Assembly (NCBI RefSeq): GCF_029223195.1
Contig: NZ_JARHUF010000007.1
Location: 62,001-126,000, forward strand
Length of the DNA stretch: 64,000 nucleotides
From: Vibrio sp. CAU 1672
GTDB taxonomy: Bacteria > Pseudomonadota > Gammaproteobacteria > Enterobacterales > Vibrionaceae
Direction of reading: 5' to 3'
The translations under genes were made by a program, and so were the position numbers. Numbering within the stretch: position 1 is the stretch's first letter; each line of letters begins with the position of its first letter. Positions 10,356 to 20,105 of this stretch are shown piece after piece. The notes beneath the pieces were generated by a model. The model saw only the letters and a program-made list of their open reading frames with translations, was not told where the DNA came from and did no database searches.

Positions 10356-11150
10356 ATGAGAATCGCATTAGGTATCGAGTACAATGGTACAAACTACTAT
10401 GGCTGGCAGCGCCAAAGAGACGTAAAAAGTGTACAAGAAGCGCTTGAAAAAGCGTTGTCGGTTGTCGCTAACCACCCGGTGGAGGTGCAGTGTGCCGGGC
10501 GTACTGACGCCGGTGTCCACGGCACCGGACAGGTCGTCCACTTTGATACCAATGTGAAGCGGAAAATGGTGGCCTGGACTATGGGGGTCAACGCTAACAT
10601 GCCGGGTGATATCGCTGTCCGCTGGGCAAAAGAAGTACCTGATGAGTTTCACGCACGATTTACTGCAACGGCTCGCCGTTATCGCTACATCATTTTTAAT
10701 AACGCCCTGCGTCCCGGCATCCTGAGTTCAGGAGTGAGCCACTACCATGGTGAACTTGACGAGAAGAAAATGCATGAAGCCGGCCAGTATCTGTTGGGTG
10801 AAAACGATTTCACTTCATTCCGGGCGGTCCATTGCCAATCACGCAGTCCGTATCGCAACGTTATGCACCTGAATGTGACCCGCCATGGTCACTATGTGGT
10901 GATCGATATTAAAGCCAACGCATTCGTCCACCATATGGTGCGTAACATTACCGGCAGCTTAATTAAAGTTGGCCGGGGAGAAGAAAAGCCGGAGTGGATT
11001 CAATGGTTGCTGGAAGTAAAAGATCGCAAATTAGCCGGTGCCACAGCGAAAGCTGATGGGTTATATTTAGTTGATGTTGATTATCCGCATGAATTTGATT
11101 TACCCCGTGAACCGATCGGTCCGCTATTTTTGCCGGATAATTTGAACTAA
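10356..11150 (+). CDS. truA: tRNA pseudouridine(38-40) synthase TruA
   Basis: TruA makes pseudouridine at positions 38-40 in the anticodon stem-loop of tRNAs. The catalytic aspartate is in [18 protein letters not shown] (about residue 52). Other family blocks are [11 protein letters not shown] at the N-terminus and [15 protein letters not shown] near residue 190. At 264 residues it is full length. GAAGG stands seven bases before the ATG. It lies between fimV and accD, the order known from other vibrios. Confidence 0.96.
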   Translation: MRIALGIEYNGTNYYGWQRQRDVKSVQEALEKALSVVANHPVEVQCAGRTDAGVHGTGQVVHFDTNVKRKMVAWTMGVNANMPGDIAVRWAKEVPDEFHARFTATARRYRYIIFNNALRPGILSSGVSHYHGELDEKKMHEAGQYLLGENDFTSFRAVHCQSRSPYRNVMHLNVTRHGHYVVIDIKANAFVHHMVRNITGSLIKVGRGEEKPEWIQWLLEVKDRKLAGATAKADGLYLVDVDYPHEFDLPREPIGPLFLPDNLN

Positions 11151-11346
11151 ATTTGCGAACTTGTTTCAAAATTTCGGTGGGTTAGACTAGAAATTGATGG
11201 CAACTGTGCGCTATTAACGATAGCAGAAATAGGTACAACCAGTTTTTTATCTACAGTTGCGGTCAGATATGGTTTAATCCTTCCGCGTAAATTCGAATTT
11301 TTTATCTTTCGCAATCAGGCGGAAGAATTGAGAGAAAAGGTCCTCC

Positions 11347-12273
11347 ATGAGTTGGCTTGAAAAGATTTTAGAGAAAAGCAATCTTGTTAGTTCACGCAAA
11401 GCTTCCATTCCTGAGGGTGTGTGGACCAAATGTACCTCTTGTGAGCAGGTACTGTATCACGCTGAGTTAGAGCGTAACCTGGAAGTATGCCCTAAGTGTA
11501 ATCATCACATGCGCATGAAAGCGCGTCGTCGTCTGGAAACGTTCCTGGATGAGAATAACCGTGTTGAATTAGGCACAGAGCTTGAGCCACAAGATAAACT
11601 GAAGTTTAAAGACTCTAAACGTTACAGAGAGCGTCTCTCGGCTGCACAGAAGGGCAGCGGTGAGAAAGATGCGCTGGTTGTTATCCAGGGCGAACTGCTG
11701 GGAATGCCGCTTGTAGCATGTGCGTTTGAATTCTCCTTTATGGGAGGATCGATGGGGTCAGTTGTCGGTGCCCGTTTTGTTAAAGCGGTGGAAGCGGCAA
11801 TGGAAAACAACTGTGCACTGGTTTGCTTCTCAGCAAGTGGTGGCGCACGTATGCAAGAGGCGCTAATGTCTCTGATGCAGATGGCTAAGACCAGCGCCGC
11901 GTTAGAACGCTTATCGGAAAAAGGCCTGCCGTTCATTTCGGTATTAACTGACCCTACCATGGGTGGTGTTTCGGCAAGCTTGGCGATGTTGGGTGATATC
12001 AATATTGGTGAGCCTAAGGCACTTATCGGTTTTGCCGGACGTCGCGTGATTGAGCAGACAGTACGTGAAGACCTTCCAGAGGGATTCCAGCGTAGTGAGT
12101 TCTTACTTGAGCATGGTGCGATTGACATGATCGTGGATCGCCGTGAAATGCGCCATCGCGTGGGTGGTTTGATCGCTAAGCTGACTAACCACAAGTCGCC
12201 ATTGGTGGTTTCGGTTAACGAATCTCCCAATGAAGAACCATATTCTGTACCAGAAGCGGACGAAAAAGGGTAA
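11347..12273 (+). CDS. accD: acetyl-CoA carboxylase carboxyltransferase subunit beta
   Basis: AccD with AccA transfers carboxyl from biotin to acetyl-CoA, giving malonyl-CoA for fatty acid synthesis. The N-terminal zinc ribbon is formed by CTSCEQ and CPKC about 20 residues apart (residues 28-50). The carboxyltransferase core has GGARMQEA and [12 protein letters not shown]. The 308-residue length is typical. It heads a run with folC, dedD, cvpA and purF and has AAAAGG before the start. A leader of 196 bases precedes it, with no feature I can name beyond AT-rich sequence. Confidence 0.96.
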   Translation: MSWLEKILEKSNLVSSRKASIPEGVWTKCTSCEQVLYHAELERNLEVCPKCNHHMRMKARRRLETFLDENNRVELGTELEPQDKLKFKDSKRYRERLSAAQKGSGEKDALVVIQGELLGMPLVACAFEFSFMGGSMGSVVGARFVKAVEAAMENNCALVCFSASGGARMQEALMSLMQMAKTSAALERLSEKGLPFISVLTDPTMGGVSASLAMLGDINIGEPKALIGFAGRRVIEQTVREDLPEGFQRSEFLLEHGAIDMIVDRREMRHRVGGLIAKLTNHKSPLVVSVNESPNEEPYSVPEADEKG

Positions 12274-12317
12274 AGTATTACTAACATAAAACCAAAGTAA
12301 TTAATGGTTAAAGTTAG

Positions 12318-13580
12318 ATGACCCAACACGCAATTCCTCAAGCCACATCTTCACTCGCGATGTGGCTTGATTATTTATCAAATATTCACACCTCTGCAAT
12401 CGATCTGGGCTTAGACCGTGTTCAAGCGGTCGCCAAGCAAGCCAACCTGACCAAACCCGCTCCTACCGTGATTACCGTTGCCGGCACCAATGGCAAAGGC
12501 TCGACCTGTGCGCTCATGGAAGCTATTTTACTTGATGCCGGTTATTCTGTCGGCGTTTACAGCTCTCCGCACCTGATTCGCTACAACGAGCGGGTACGTA
12601 TCAATGGTGTTGATGTCGAAGACAGCAAACACTGTGAAGCTTTCGACTATGTTGAGAAACAGCGTGGCAATATCAGCCTGAGCCTGTTTGAATTCGGTAC
12701 CCTGGCAGCTCTGAGAATTTTCCAGACGGAAAAGGTCGATGTGGTGCTGCTTGAAGTGGGCCTGGGCGGCCGGCTGGATGCCACCAATGTGGTGGACCAT
12801 GATGTCTCAGTGATCACCAGCCTGGCGATTGACCATGTTGACTGGTTAGGTGATGACATTAACGTCATTGGCTTTGAAAAAGCCGGCATCTACCGCTCAG
12901 GTAAGCCAGCGATTTGTGGTCAGCCAACCCCGCCTGCAACCGTTGCGGCGCATGCTGACGATATTGGCGCGGAATTTTTCCAGGTTGGCATTCAGTTCGA
13001 CTATCAGCTGACCGATAACGGCTGGAAGTGGAGTAGCGGTGCGTTTGATCTTGACGACCTGCCGATCCCGGCCTTGCCGTTACCCAACGCGGCAACAGCG
13101 TTAATGGCATTGGGCGCGGCAGAAGTGCAAATTACTGACATCAATATCGTCAATGGTCTGAGTAATGCCAAACTGGCGGGACGGATGCAACTGCTGCAAT
13201 CGAATCCGGTGGTGTTGCTGGATGTGGCCCACAATCCACATTCGGCACAGTATCTGGTTGAGAAGGTGGCGGCAAGTTACCCTGAACAGGTGATTCATGT
13301 GGTGGTGGCGATGTTGCATGACAAAGACGTTAAGGCAACGCTTGCAACACTTACTCCTATCGCGACAACATGGTACCCGGCATCATTAACAGGCCCTCGT
13401 GCGGCTTCCGCGGCTGAGTTATGCCAGTACCTTCCTGAAGGGCAAGCCATGTACACAAATCCCGAGGAAGCGTTTGAAAGCGCCCTGCATAACGCTGATG
13501 CAACTGATGTTATCCTCGTCGTGGGTTCGTTCCATACGGTTGGGGAAGTATTGGAGCATTGGCAGTCAAAAAACACCTAA
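12318..13580 (+). CDS. folC: bifunctional tetrahydrofolate synthase/dihydrofolate synthase FolC
   Basis: FolC adds glutamate to dihydropteroate and polyglutamylates tetrahydrofolate, using ATP. The P-loop is TVAGTNGKGSTCALME (about residues 50-66), followed by GVYSSPHLIRYNERV and the omega-loop region FEFGTLAAL. The ligase C-terminal domain shows DVAHNPHSAQYL. At 420 residues it is full length. The gene starts 44 bases after accD and ends 18 bases before dedD, so it probably belongs to the same transcript. Confidence 0.95.
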   Translation: MTQHAIPQATSSLAMWLDYLSNIHTSAIDLGLDRVQAVAKQANLTKPAPTVITVAGTNGKGSTCALMEAILLDAGYSVGVYSSPHLIRYNERVRINGVDVEDSKHCEAFDYVEKQRGNISLSLFEFGTLAALRIFQTEKVDVVLLEVGLGGRLDATNVVDHDVSVITSLAIDHVDWLGDDINVIGFEKAGIYRSGKPAICGQPTPPATVAAHADDIGAEFFQVGIQFDYQLTDNGWKWSSGAFDLDDLPIPALPLPNAATALMALGAAEVQITDINIVNGLSNAKLAGRMQLLQSNPVVLLDVAHNPHSAQYLVEKVAASYPEQVIHVVVAMLHDKDVKATLATLTPIATTWYPASLTGPRAASAAELCQYLPEGQAMYTNPEEAFESALHNADATDVILVVGSFHTVGEVLEHWQSKNT

Positions 13581-13598
13581 GCAAAAGGTAACTATACG

Positions 13599-14171
13599 AT
13601 GGCAAGTAGGTTCCAAAGCCGACTGGTCGGCACCATCATTTTAGTTGCGGTGGGGGTGATCGTGCTCCCCGATGTTCTTGATGGCAAGAAACTGCATTAC
13701 AAAGAAGAGTTCGCCAGCATCCCGATCAAACCCGAGCTGGATAGCGATGTGGAGAATTTTGAGATCTTAGAGCCGGTGGAAAACGACATTTCCTTGCCTG
13801 ACTCACCGGTGGTTGAAATGGTTCAAACACCGTCTGAACCGGAGGAGAAGCCATCCGAACCTTCGGCAACTCATGCTGCCACCGACTCAGTTCAAGTGGC
13901 GACACAACAAGTGAAAGAGAAAAATCAGTATGAAGATTCAGCCTGGATTATTCAACTGATGGCATTGCGAAACCATGAGAACGCAGAGAGGCTGGTAGCC
14001 GATTTGCAGAATCGTGGCTACCAGGCCCATACCAAGCAAGAAAATGGCTTTACTCGGGTAATTGTTGGTCCGGATGTGTCGAAAACGAAACTTGAACGAC
14101 AGATCAAGGAATTACAAAAAATTACAGGGTCAAAAGGCCAGTTGCTTAAATTTAAGCCATTAAATCCGTAG
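13599..14171 (+). CDS. dedD: SPOR-domain cell division protein DedD
   Basis: DedD is a single-pass inner-membrane protein whose periplasmic SPOR domain binds denuded septal peptidoglycan. The 190-residue product has one membrane helix near the N-terminus (LVGTIILVAVGVIVLPDVL, about 8-27). A proline/glutamate-rich linker follows, then a C-terminal SPOR domain from about residue 110 (WIIQLMALRNHENAERLVADL, ending with RVIVGP and a repeat-like helix). It lies between folC and cvpA as in enterobacteria. Its stop codon overlaps the PurR-type box. Confidence 0.93.
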   Translation: MASRFQSRLVGTIILVAVGVIVLPDVLDGKKLHYKEEFASIPIKPELDSDVENFEILEPVENDISLPDSPVVEMVQTPSEPEEKPSEPSATHAATDSVQVATQQVKEKNQYEDSAWIIQLMALRNHENAERLVADLQNRGYQAHTKQENGFTRVIVGPDVSKTKLERQIKELQKITGSKGQLLKFKPLNP

Positions 14172-14206
14172 GAAAACGTTTGCGTCGGTGTTTTTTCTGT
14201 TAAAAT
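14170..14206 (+). promoter_or_regulatory. PurR operator and promoter of cvpA-purF
   Basis: AGGAAAACGTTTGCGT at 14170-14185 matches the PurR consensus ACGCAAACGTTTGCGT at all but two positions. It overlaps a -35-like TTTGCG (14179-14184), 16 bases before a -10 TAAAAT (14201-14206). PurR with hypoxanthine or guanine represses cvpA-purF in E. coli from the same place, so purine repression is likely here. Confidence 0.8.
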
Positions 14207-14232
14207 GCGCGCGAACTTAAGATGAAGAAAAC

Positions 14233-14724
14233 ATGAATTGGTTAGATTTTGTCATTTTGGGTGTGATCGGATTTTCAGCTCTGATCAGTTTAGTTCGTGG
14301 CTTTGTTAAAGAAGCGTTGTCGTTGGTGATTTGGTTTGGGGCGTTTTTTATCGCCAGTAATTACTACGCGAAATTAGCGGTGTACTTTACCAACATTAAA
14401 GACGACATGTTTCGTAACGGTGCGGCTATTGCGGCACTGTTTGTCGCGACATTAGTGGTTGGCGCAGTGGTGAATTATGTCATTGCTCAACTGGTACAAA
14501 AAACAGGACTGTCAGGTACCGATCGTATTCTCGGTGTGGTATTTGGTGGTTTACGTGGAGTGCTCATTGTGTCCGCGGTACTGTTTTTTATGGATGCGTT
14601 TACCGCATTCCCAAGCTCGGAATGGTGGAAAGAATCACAGCTGGTTCCTGAATTCAGCCGTATAATCTCTCCGTTTTTCGAGCATTTACAAGCAACATCA
14701 AGTTTTCTGTCTGGCACTACCTAG
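14233..14724 (+). CDS. cvpA: CvpA family membrane protein
   Basis: CvpA is a four-helix inner-membrane protein needed for colicin V production in E. coli and linked to envelope stress tolerance; its mechanism is unknown. The 163-residue protein begins NWLDFVILGVIGFSALISL and has hydrophobic stretches at about 5-22, 28-46, 64-86 and 103-121. RGFVKEALSL in the first loop is typical. It starts 61 bases after dedD behind its own PurR-type promoter and precedes purF by 36 bases. Confidence 0.94.
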   Translation: MNWLDFVILGVIGFSALISLVRGFVKEALSLVIWFGAFFIASNYYAKLAVYFTNIKDDMFRNGAAIAALFVATLVVGAVVNYVIAQLVQKTGLSGTDRILGVVFGGLRGVLIVSAVLFFMDAFTAFPSSEWWKESQLVPEFSRIISPFFEHLQATSSFLSGTT

Positions 14725-14760
14725 TAGTGCCAGCTACTGTCGAAAATCGAGGATTAGGAC

Positions 14761-16275
14761 ATGTGTGGTATTGTTGGAATCGTGGGCACAACGCCTGTAA
14801 ATCAGTCTATTTATGACGCGTTAACGGTGTTACAGCATCGTGGCCAAGATGCCGCTGGTATTTGTACCATAGAAAGCAATCGTTTTCGTCTGCGCAAAGC
14901 GAACGGTTTAGTCAAAGATGTGTTTGAGGCCAGACACATGCAACGCCTGCAGGGGACAGTCGGAATAGGGCATGTTCGTTACCCAACCGCGGGTAGTTCC
15001 AGTGCCTCAGAGGCTCAACCTTTCTATGTAAACTCTCCATTTGGTATTACACTTGCTCACAACGGTAACCTGACCAATGCGACCGAAGTTCGTCAGAAGT
15101 TGTTCGAAAAAGACCGTCGTCATATCAATACCACTTCAGACTCTGAAGTGTTGCTTAATGTCCTGGCCCATGAAATTGACACGGTAAAAGGTAACGTCAC
15201 CACAGAAGATGTGTTCCGGGCCGTGACCAACGTTCACCGCACTATCCGCGGTGCCTACGCAGTAGCAGCCATGATCATCGGCCATGGTATGATTGCGTTC
15301 CGTGACCCGCACGGTATTCGTCCGCTTTGTCTGGGTAAGCGTGAAGAAAATGGTAAAACCGAGTATATGGTGGCATCGGAATCTGTTGCACTGGATGCGG
15401 TTGGCTTTGATTTTGTCCGTGATGTCGCGCCTGGCGAAGCGATTTACGCGACTTTTGATGGTCAACTGTTTACTAAACAGTGTGCTGATAATCCTAAACT
15501 CAACCCTTGTATTTTCGAGTTTGTTTATTTCGCTCGTCCAGACTCGTTTATCGATAAGATCTCCGTCTACAGTGCACGCGTAGAGATGGGTAAAAAGCTT
15601 GGTGAACGTATCCGGGAAGATTACGCCGATCTGGATATCGACGTGGTGATCCCGATCCCTGAAACTTCGTGTGATATCGCACTGCAAATCGCTCAGGCTA
15701 TTGATAAACCTTACCGCCAAGGATTCGTTAAAAACCGCTATGTAGGCCGAACCTTCATTATGCCGGGTCAGCAGCAACGTAAGAAATCAGTACGTCGTAA
15801 GCTCAATGCCATTCGTTCTGAATTCAAAGATAAAAATGTGTTGCTGGTTGATGATTCCATTGTCCGCGGTACAACCTCTGAGCAGATCATTGAAATGGCA
15901 CGAGACTCCGGGGCGAGTAAAGTGTTTATGGTATCTGCGGCACCAGAGGTCCGTTTCCCGAACGTATACGGTATTGACATGCCAAGCGCCAATGAGTTGA
16001 TCGCCCATGGCCGGGACAATGATTCGATTTGTCAGCAGATTGGTGCGGATGCGCTGATTTACCAGCGGCTGGAAGATCTGGTTGAGGCCGTTGGCCTGGG
16101 CAACCAGGATATCGTTCAGTTCGATACCTCAGTATTTAACGGCGAATACGTCACCGGCGATATTGATCAGCAGTATCTGGATTTTCTTGACCAGCTGCGT
16201 AATGATGACGCGAAAACTGAGGCGGAAATCCAGCAGGACTTAGCCAGTTTAGAGTTGTATAACGAAGGCGCATAA
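14761..16275 (+). CDS. purF: amidophosphoribosyltransferase PurF
   Basis: PurF makes 5-phosphoribosylamine from PRPP and glutamine, the committed step of purine synthesis. Cysteine 2 (MCGIVGIVG) is the glutaminase nucleophile of the class II N-terminal domain. The phosphoribosyltransferase signature [14 protein letters not shown] lies at about residues 360-373. The length of 504 residues matches the E. coli enzyme. The start is fixed by the need for Cys2 and by GAGGATTAGG just upstream. A strong symmetrical terminator follows. Confidence 0.97.
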   Translation: MCGIVGIVGTTPVNQSIYDALTVLQHRGQDAAGICTIESNRFRLRKANGLVKDVFEARHMQRLQGTVGIGHVRYPTAGSSSASEAQPFYVNSPFGITLAHNGNLTNATEVRQKLFEKDRRHINTTSDSEVLLNVLAHEIDTVKGNVTTEDVFRAVTNVHRTIRGAYAVAAMIIGHGMIAFRDPHGIRPLCLGKREENGKTEYMVASESVALDAVGFDFVRDVAPGEAIYATFDGQLFTKQCADNPKLNPCIFEFVYFARPDSFIDKISVYSARVEMGKKLGERIREDYADLDIDVVIPIPETSCDIALQIAQAIDKPYRQGFVKNRYVGRTFIMPGQQQRKKSVRRKLNAIRSEFKDKNVLLVDDSIVRGTTSEQIIEMARDSGASKVFMVSAAPEVRFPNVYGIDMPSANELIAHGRDNDSICQQIGADALIYQRLEDLVEAVGLGNQDIVQFDTSVFNGEYVTGDIDQQYLDFLDQLRNDDAKTEAEIQQDLASLELYNEGA

Positions 16276-16302
16276 GCTTTTGTTGAGCCAATGAAAAGAA
16301 CA

Positions 16303-16333
16303 AAAAAAACCAGAGCATGGCTCTGGTTTTTTT
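16303..16333. terminator. bidirectional terminator between purF and a LysR gene
   Basis: AAAAAAACCAGAG and CTCTGGTTTTTTT pair around CATGG, giving U tails on both strands for the convergent genes. Confidence 0.9.
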
Positions 16334-16351
16334 GTCTTGCAGCAGATGCAA

Positions 16352-17227
16352 TCAATGAATGTTATAGGCAATGATATAGTCGATAAATAACCGCACTTTT
16401 TCCGGTAAGTGGTCTTTGTGGTTGTAGAGCATATAAATATCACGAGGGTTGGCGCTCCAATCCGGCAGTACACGCACCAGGCTACCGCTCTCAATAAACT
16501 CGTTAATCATCGCATCGGGCATTAACGTAATGCCTAGCCCCTCGGAGCAGGCACTGCGTACCACGTTGAGTGCATTGGCCTGAAAACGTCCGCGTTCGAT
16601 ATTAACCACCGATTCACCATTACTGTTGATCAGGGTCCACTTCAATAATGGGTGGCCCTTTAGTAAAGAGTGGTTGCCCAGCTCTTCGGCATGAGTGGGA
16701 GCCGGGTTGGCAGCTAAGTACGCCGGACTGGCGACCAGAATGTCTTTCACTTCACCAATTTTACGCGCGATTAAGCTTGAATCTCTTTGTGGGCCAACGC
16801 GGAAAATGACATCCCACTCGGTCGGATCAAGTTGATCGGCGTTGCTTTCGGTATTCAGTTCAATATTGATGTCCGGATACTGGCTCATAAAACCATTAAA
16901 CATCGGCATCATCATGCGCTTGGTCAGGTTGTAGGGAGCGGAGATCTTGATTTTTCCTGATGCTCCACGGCACTCATCGGTAATTTCTTCGGCAGTAGAC
17001 GTGAGTCGTTGCAGAAGAGGAGAGCATTCATGATAAAAACGTTCTCCGGCTTCGGTCAGTGATAGTTTACGCGCATGGCGGTTGAGTAGCCGAAGATTAA
17101 CCGCGTCCTCTAGCGCTTGAATGCGTCGGGTGATGGTTGCTACCGGGATCATGGTTTTTCGCGAGGTTGCGGTATAGCTCCCATTTTCGACAACCAATCG
17201 AAAAAGGTTAAGATCATCTAATTTCAT
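16352..17227 (-). CDS. LysR family transcriptional regulator
   Basis: A 291-residue LysR protein: the N-terminal winged helix (LNLFRLVVENGSYTATSRKT, with RRIQALEDAVNLRLLNR as recognition region) is followed by a periplasmic-binding-like effector domain. It resembles the clade of CrgA/AaeR-like regulators whose targets are usually adjacent, but here it is convergent with purF and faces rssB across 278 bases, so its target is not evident. I use the ATG at 17227. A GTG four codons upstream is possible, since the AGGA before the ATG is only three bases away. Confidence 0.88.
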   Translation of the reverse strand: MKLDDLNLFRLVVENGSYTATSRKTMIPVATITRRIQALEDAVNLRLLNRHARKLSLTEAGERFYHECSPLLQRLTSTAEEITDECRGASGKIKISAPYNLTKRMMMPMFNGFMSQYPDINIELNTESNADQLDPTEWDVIFRVGPQRDSSLIARKIGEVKDILVASPAYLAANPAPTHAEELGNHSLLKGHPLLKWTLINSNGESVVNIERGRFQANALNVVRSACSEGLGITLMPDAMINEFIESGSLVRVLPDWSANPRDIYMLYNHKDHLPEKVRLFIDYIIAYNIH

Positions 17228-17505
17228 ATTTCCTGACACATTAAAATACCGTTTGTGGCTAATTTATAATTAACTTTGCAATCAAAGTTTGCTTTAAGTC
17301 AATATGTTGCATCATTTGAACACAGCAGCGGTCGCCGAGCAAATACTTACACAGCGGACCATGGTTGTATAAATGCCTTTTAGAGGCTACGTTTTATTAA
17401 AGGCGATAAGGCCTTAAGTCTTGCTGCACCTCGTCTGTAAGGCGCGAGATATAACGATAATAATGATTAAGTTTTTTTTGAGTGAGCTTTGTGAGGTAGA
17501 AAGCT

Positions 17506-18612
17506 ATGTTGAAAACTCACAGTCATATGGCAGCGGCCTCGGCGCAGGAGATGGTAAATCAAAAACTGATCATGCTAGTTGATGATGACCCGATTTTCCG
17601 CAGAATCACTGGGGCGTATTTGCAAAACCAGGGTTTTAGGGTACTCGAAGCCGAAAATGGCTTACAAGCGCTGCAAAAATTGAGAGAGTCTGAGCCAGAC
17701 TTAGTATTGTGTGATTTGTCGATGCCGGTACTTAATGGCATCGAATTTGTTGAAGAGGTAAGCCTGGAATACCCCGCGCTGCCCTTGATTGTCGTGTCTG
17801 CGACCGATGAAATGTCGGATGTGGCAAAGGCGTTGCGCTTTGGGATTAAAGATTTCCTTCCTAAACCGATAGGAAATTATGATCATCTCTATCAGGCGAT
17901 AGATAATACCCTTGAAGACACCGACAGCCACTTCGCTGACCAGCGTGATTTTTCCAGCCAATGGTTTCGGGTCGATGATGGCGGAGAATTGCCTGATGAT
18001 CAGGAATTGCACTGGCACTTACAATATTTGCAACAGAATCCAAATGCGGCAAGAGACTTACTGCACGCTTTGCTGCCTGAAAAGGATACCAGTCAGGGTG
18101 ATTGGCGCTGCTCGTACCGGTTACTGCAATCCACAGACGTAATGCCATTGGTGTTTGATTACCGGTGGTTGATGAATGGCCAGTTTGCCTTCTATCTGAT
18201 CGACTCAGCTTCGCTTGAAGAAGGCGGCGTGGCAACCACGTTGCTGGTCAGAGCGTTGTTTGACGACTATCTGCGGAACTTAAAAAGTTTTAGTGCTGAT
18301 CTGAAAGACATGGTAGAGATTGTAGAAAAAGGCATTCAATGCTCAGAGTGCGCCGGACCGGTGGAGGCGATGTTTGGCATTGCTGATTTGGCGTCGGCAA
18401 CGGTGTCCATTTTGCCGGCAGGTCTCGAGAGTCGCTGGTCAAATGGCAGTTCGAGCCAGCACATCCCGGCGGGAAATCGCTTAGGGGATAACAGCCTGAG
18501 AAATTTTATCACCCGGGAACTGGCAATCAGCAGCACTGGCGAGTTATCGGTGGGGTGCCTGGGATCATCCAGCTTTAACCTGAGTATCGTGCGAAAAGAT
18601 CGTTTGATTTAA
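17506..18612 (+). CDS. rssB: RssB-like response regulator
   Basis: RssB delivers the stationary-phase sigma factor RpoS to ClpXP. The 368-residue protein has a receiver domain (about 22-140) with acidic pocket DDD, phosphoacceptor Asp70 in LVLCDLSMP, the switch residue in VVSATDE and lysine in FLPKPIG. A degenerate PP2C-like domain follows, with FYLIDSASLEEGGVATTLLVRALF, aligning with the E. coli RssB segment. The N-terminus before the receiver is longer than in E. coli; an ATG at 17554 is an alternative start. Its own terminator follows. RpoS anti-adaptors were not seen nearby. Confidence 0.82.
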   Translation: MLKTHSHMAAASAQEMVNQKLIMLVDDDPIFRRITGAYLQNQGFRVLEAENGLQALQKLRESEPDLVLCDLSMPVLNGIEFVEEVSLEYPALPLIVVSATDEMSDVAKALRFGIKDFLPKPIGNYDHLYQAIDNTLEDTDSHFADQRDFSSQWFRVDDGGELPDDQELHWHLQYLQQNPNAARDLLHALLPEKDTSQGDWRCSYRLLQSTDVMPLVFDYRWLMNGQFAFYLIDSASLEEGGVATTLLVRALFDDYLRNLKSFSADLKDMVEIVEKGIQCSECAGPVEAMFGIADLASATVSILPAGLESRWSNGSSSQHIPAGNRLGDNSLRNFITRELAISSTGELSVGCLGSSSFNLSIVRKDRLI

Positions 18613-18631
18613 GCCGATGCCTGTATATGAG

Positions 18632-18663
18632 AAAGCAGCGTAAATTACGCTGCTTTGTTTTTA
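18632..18663 (+). terminator. terminator after rssB
   Basis: AAGCAGCGTAA and TTACGCTGCTT form a long stem followed by TGTTTTT. Confidence 0.8.
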
Positions 18664-18838
18664 TGTCTGGCCGGATTTTGCTTATTGATGGAATTATACC
18701 CTTACTTTTTGTTGGTGTTTCGATAGTGCTGTTTAAGGTATAGTCAGCGCGAAAAAACAAAAATAACCCATTTGCGCAACCTTTATCTAACTTAGGTGCG
18801 GTTCGGGTTAGTAAAGTCAACTAGCGAGAAGAGACACA

Positions 18839-18970
18839 ATGGCAGACAAAGATTTTAAAGAGCCTTATAATATTTTTTATTTTTTGGGGTTTGTTGCGGT
18901 ACTTTTGGTTCCAACATTACCTGCAACGTTAACCTGGTTACGTGTGATGAACAGTTACGCGGGTCTTTAA
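18839..18970 (+). CDS. 43-residue single-helix membrane protein
   Basis: An ATG at 18839 opens a 43-codon frame ending in TAA at 18970. The product starts with a charged [11 protein letters not shown] segment, then has one hydrophobic helix (about residues 11-33, [20 protein letters not shown]) and ends [12 protein letters not shown]. The charged N-terminus, the helix and the placement between rssB and the DUF454 gene make chance unlikely. The upstream GAAGAG is a usable ribosome site. I do not recognise a function. Confidence 0.7.
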   Translation: MADKDFKEPYNIFYFLGFVAVLLVPTLPATLTWLRVMNSYAGL

Positions 18971-18995
18971 ACCTGAGAACAGTGCGGAGTTCGCC

Positions 18996-19388
18996 ATCAG
19001 TATTAAATGCCTGATCTTATATATTGTTGGTGGACTCAGTTTAATCCTCGGTATCATTGGCATACTATTGCCTTTGTTACCCACCACGCCGTTTTTACTT
19101 CTTTCCAGTGCCTGCTTTATGCGCAGTAGCCCCGGTTTTCACCGCTGGCTGCACCAGCATCAGTGGTTTGGTCCCATCCTGAATAACTGGCAGCAACACC
19201 GCGCTGTGACCCGAGCCGTCAAGCTGCGCGGCAGTATTTTTATCGTATTGAGTTTTGTTTTTTCTATCGCCATTGTGCCGCATGATTGGCTGAAAATTGG
19301 CCTGTTCATTATGCTAATCGGCTTGCTCGGCTGGTTTGTGCGCTTACCTGTGACTGAGTTGGTTGCTGACAGAGAAGAAAATCACTAA
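18996..19388 (+). CDS. DUF454 (YbaN-like) inner-membrane protein, unusual start
   Basis: A small hydrophobic protein with the family core [29 protein letters not shown] and conserved FGPILNNW. Its function is unknown. The family has a first membrane helix that begins about 20 residues before the PLLPTTP motif, and the reading frame here encodes it ([20 protein letters not shown]). That part of the frame contains no ATG, GTG or TTG. Candidates are ATC at 18996 (six bases after GGAG), ATT at 19002 and CTG at 19011. The first conventional start, TTG at 19068, would remove the helix. I take 18996, giving 130 residues. Confidence 0.75.
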   Translation: MSIKCLILYIVGGLSLILGIIGILLPLLPTTPFLLLSSACFMRSSPGFHRWLHQHQWFGPILNNWQQHRAVTRAVKLRGSIFIVLSFVFSIAIVPHDWLKIGLFIMLIGLLGWFVRLPVTELVADREENH

Positions 19389-19406
19389 GATTGTAGGGAA
19401 TAGTGT

Positions 19407-19435
19407 GCCCACTCTTCGAGTGGGCGTTTGTATTT
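19407..19435 (+). terminator. terminator after the DUF454 gene
   Basis: GCCCACTC and GAGTGGGC pair around TTC, followed by a T-rich but interrupted tail. Confidence 0.6.
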
Positions 19436-19551
19436 TCAGCGCTCAAGACTTTTAGCATCAGTTGGAAAGCACTGAGAACCTTTAGTTCGTTGCCCTCATA
19501 ATAGCGTGATAACCACAGGGGGTGGTGAGCCAATCTAAGTAAACCGGTATT

Positions 19552-20097
19552 ATGACTACAGAAACAATTTCACTGATCAAATCCAGCATTAAAAGCATCC
19601 AAGACTACCCAAAACCAGGCATCCTTTTCCGTGATGTCACTAGCTTGCTGGAAGATGCAACTGCTTATCAAGCGACGATTAACCTGCTGGTTGAACGTTA
19701 TAAAGACATGGGCTTTACCAAAGTAGTGGGCACTGAAGCCCGCGGTTTCCTGTTTGGTGCTCCTTTGGCTCTTGAGCTGGGTGTCGGTTTTGTCCCGGTA
19801 CGCAAACCGGGTAAGTTGCCTCGCCCTACTTTGGCGCAGTCTTACGAGCTTGAATATGGTATGGATACTCTGGAAATCCACACCGATGCCATCGTGGAAG
19901 GCGATAAGGTGCTGGTTGTCGATGATCTGCTGGCTACCGGTGGTACTATTGAAGCAACCACAAAGTTGATTCGTCAACTGGGTGGCATCGTAGAACATGC
20001 TGCATTTGTAATTAACCTGCCGGAAATCGGTGGTGACAAGCGCCTGGAAGGTTTGGGCCTCAACGTATACACCGTTTGTGAGTTTGAAGGACACTAA
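19552..20097 (+). CDS. apt: adenine phosphoribosyltransferase
   Basis: Apt converts adenine and PRPP to AMP in purine salvage. The PRPP-binding signature [16 protein letters not shown] lies near residue 122-137, and the N-terminal [12 protein letters not shown] and [14 protein letters not shown] blocks are typical. At 181 residues it is full length. It is followed eight bases later by dnaX, a common vibrio and enterobacterial arrangement (apt-dnaX-ybaB-recR). The upstream 160 bases hold the preceding terminator and an unassigned leader. Confidence 0.96.
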   Translation: MTTETISLIKSSIKSIQDYPKPGILFRDVTSLLEDATAYQATINLLVERYKDMGFTKVVGTEARGFLFGAPLALELGVGFVPVRKPGKLPRPTLAQSYELEYGMDTLEIHTDAIVEGDKVLVVDDLLATGGTIEATTKLIRQLGGIVEHAAFVINLPEIGGDKRLEGLGLNVYTVCEFEGH

Positions 20098-20105
20098 TAC
20101 ATTCA

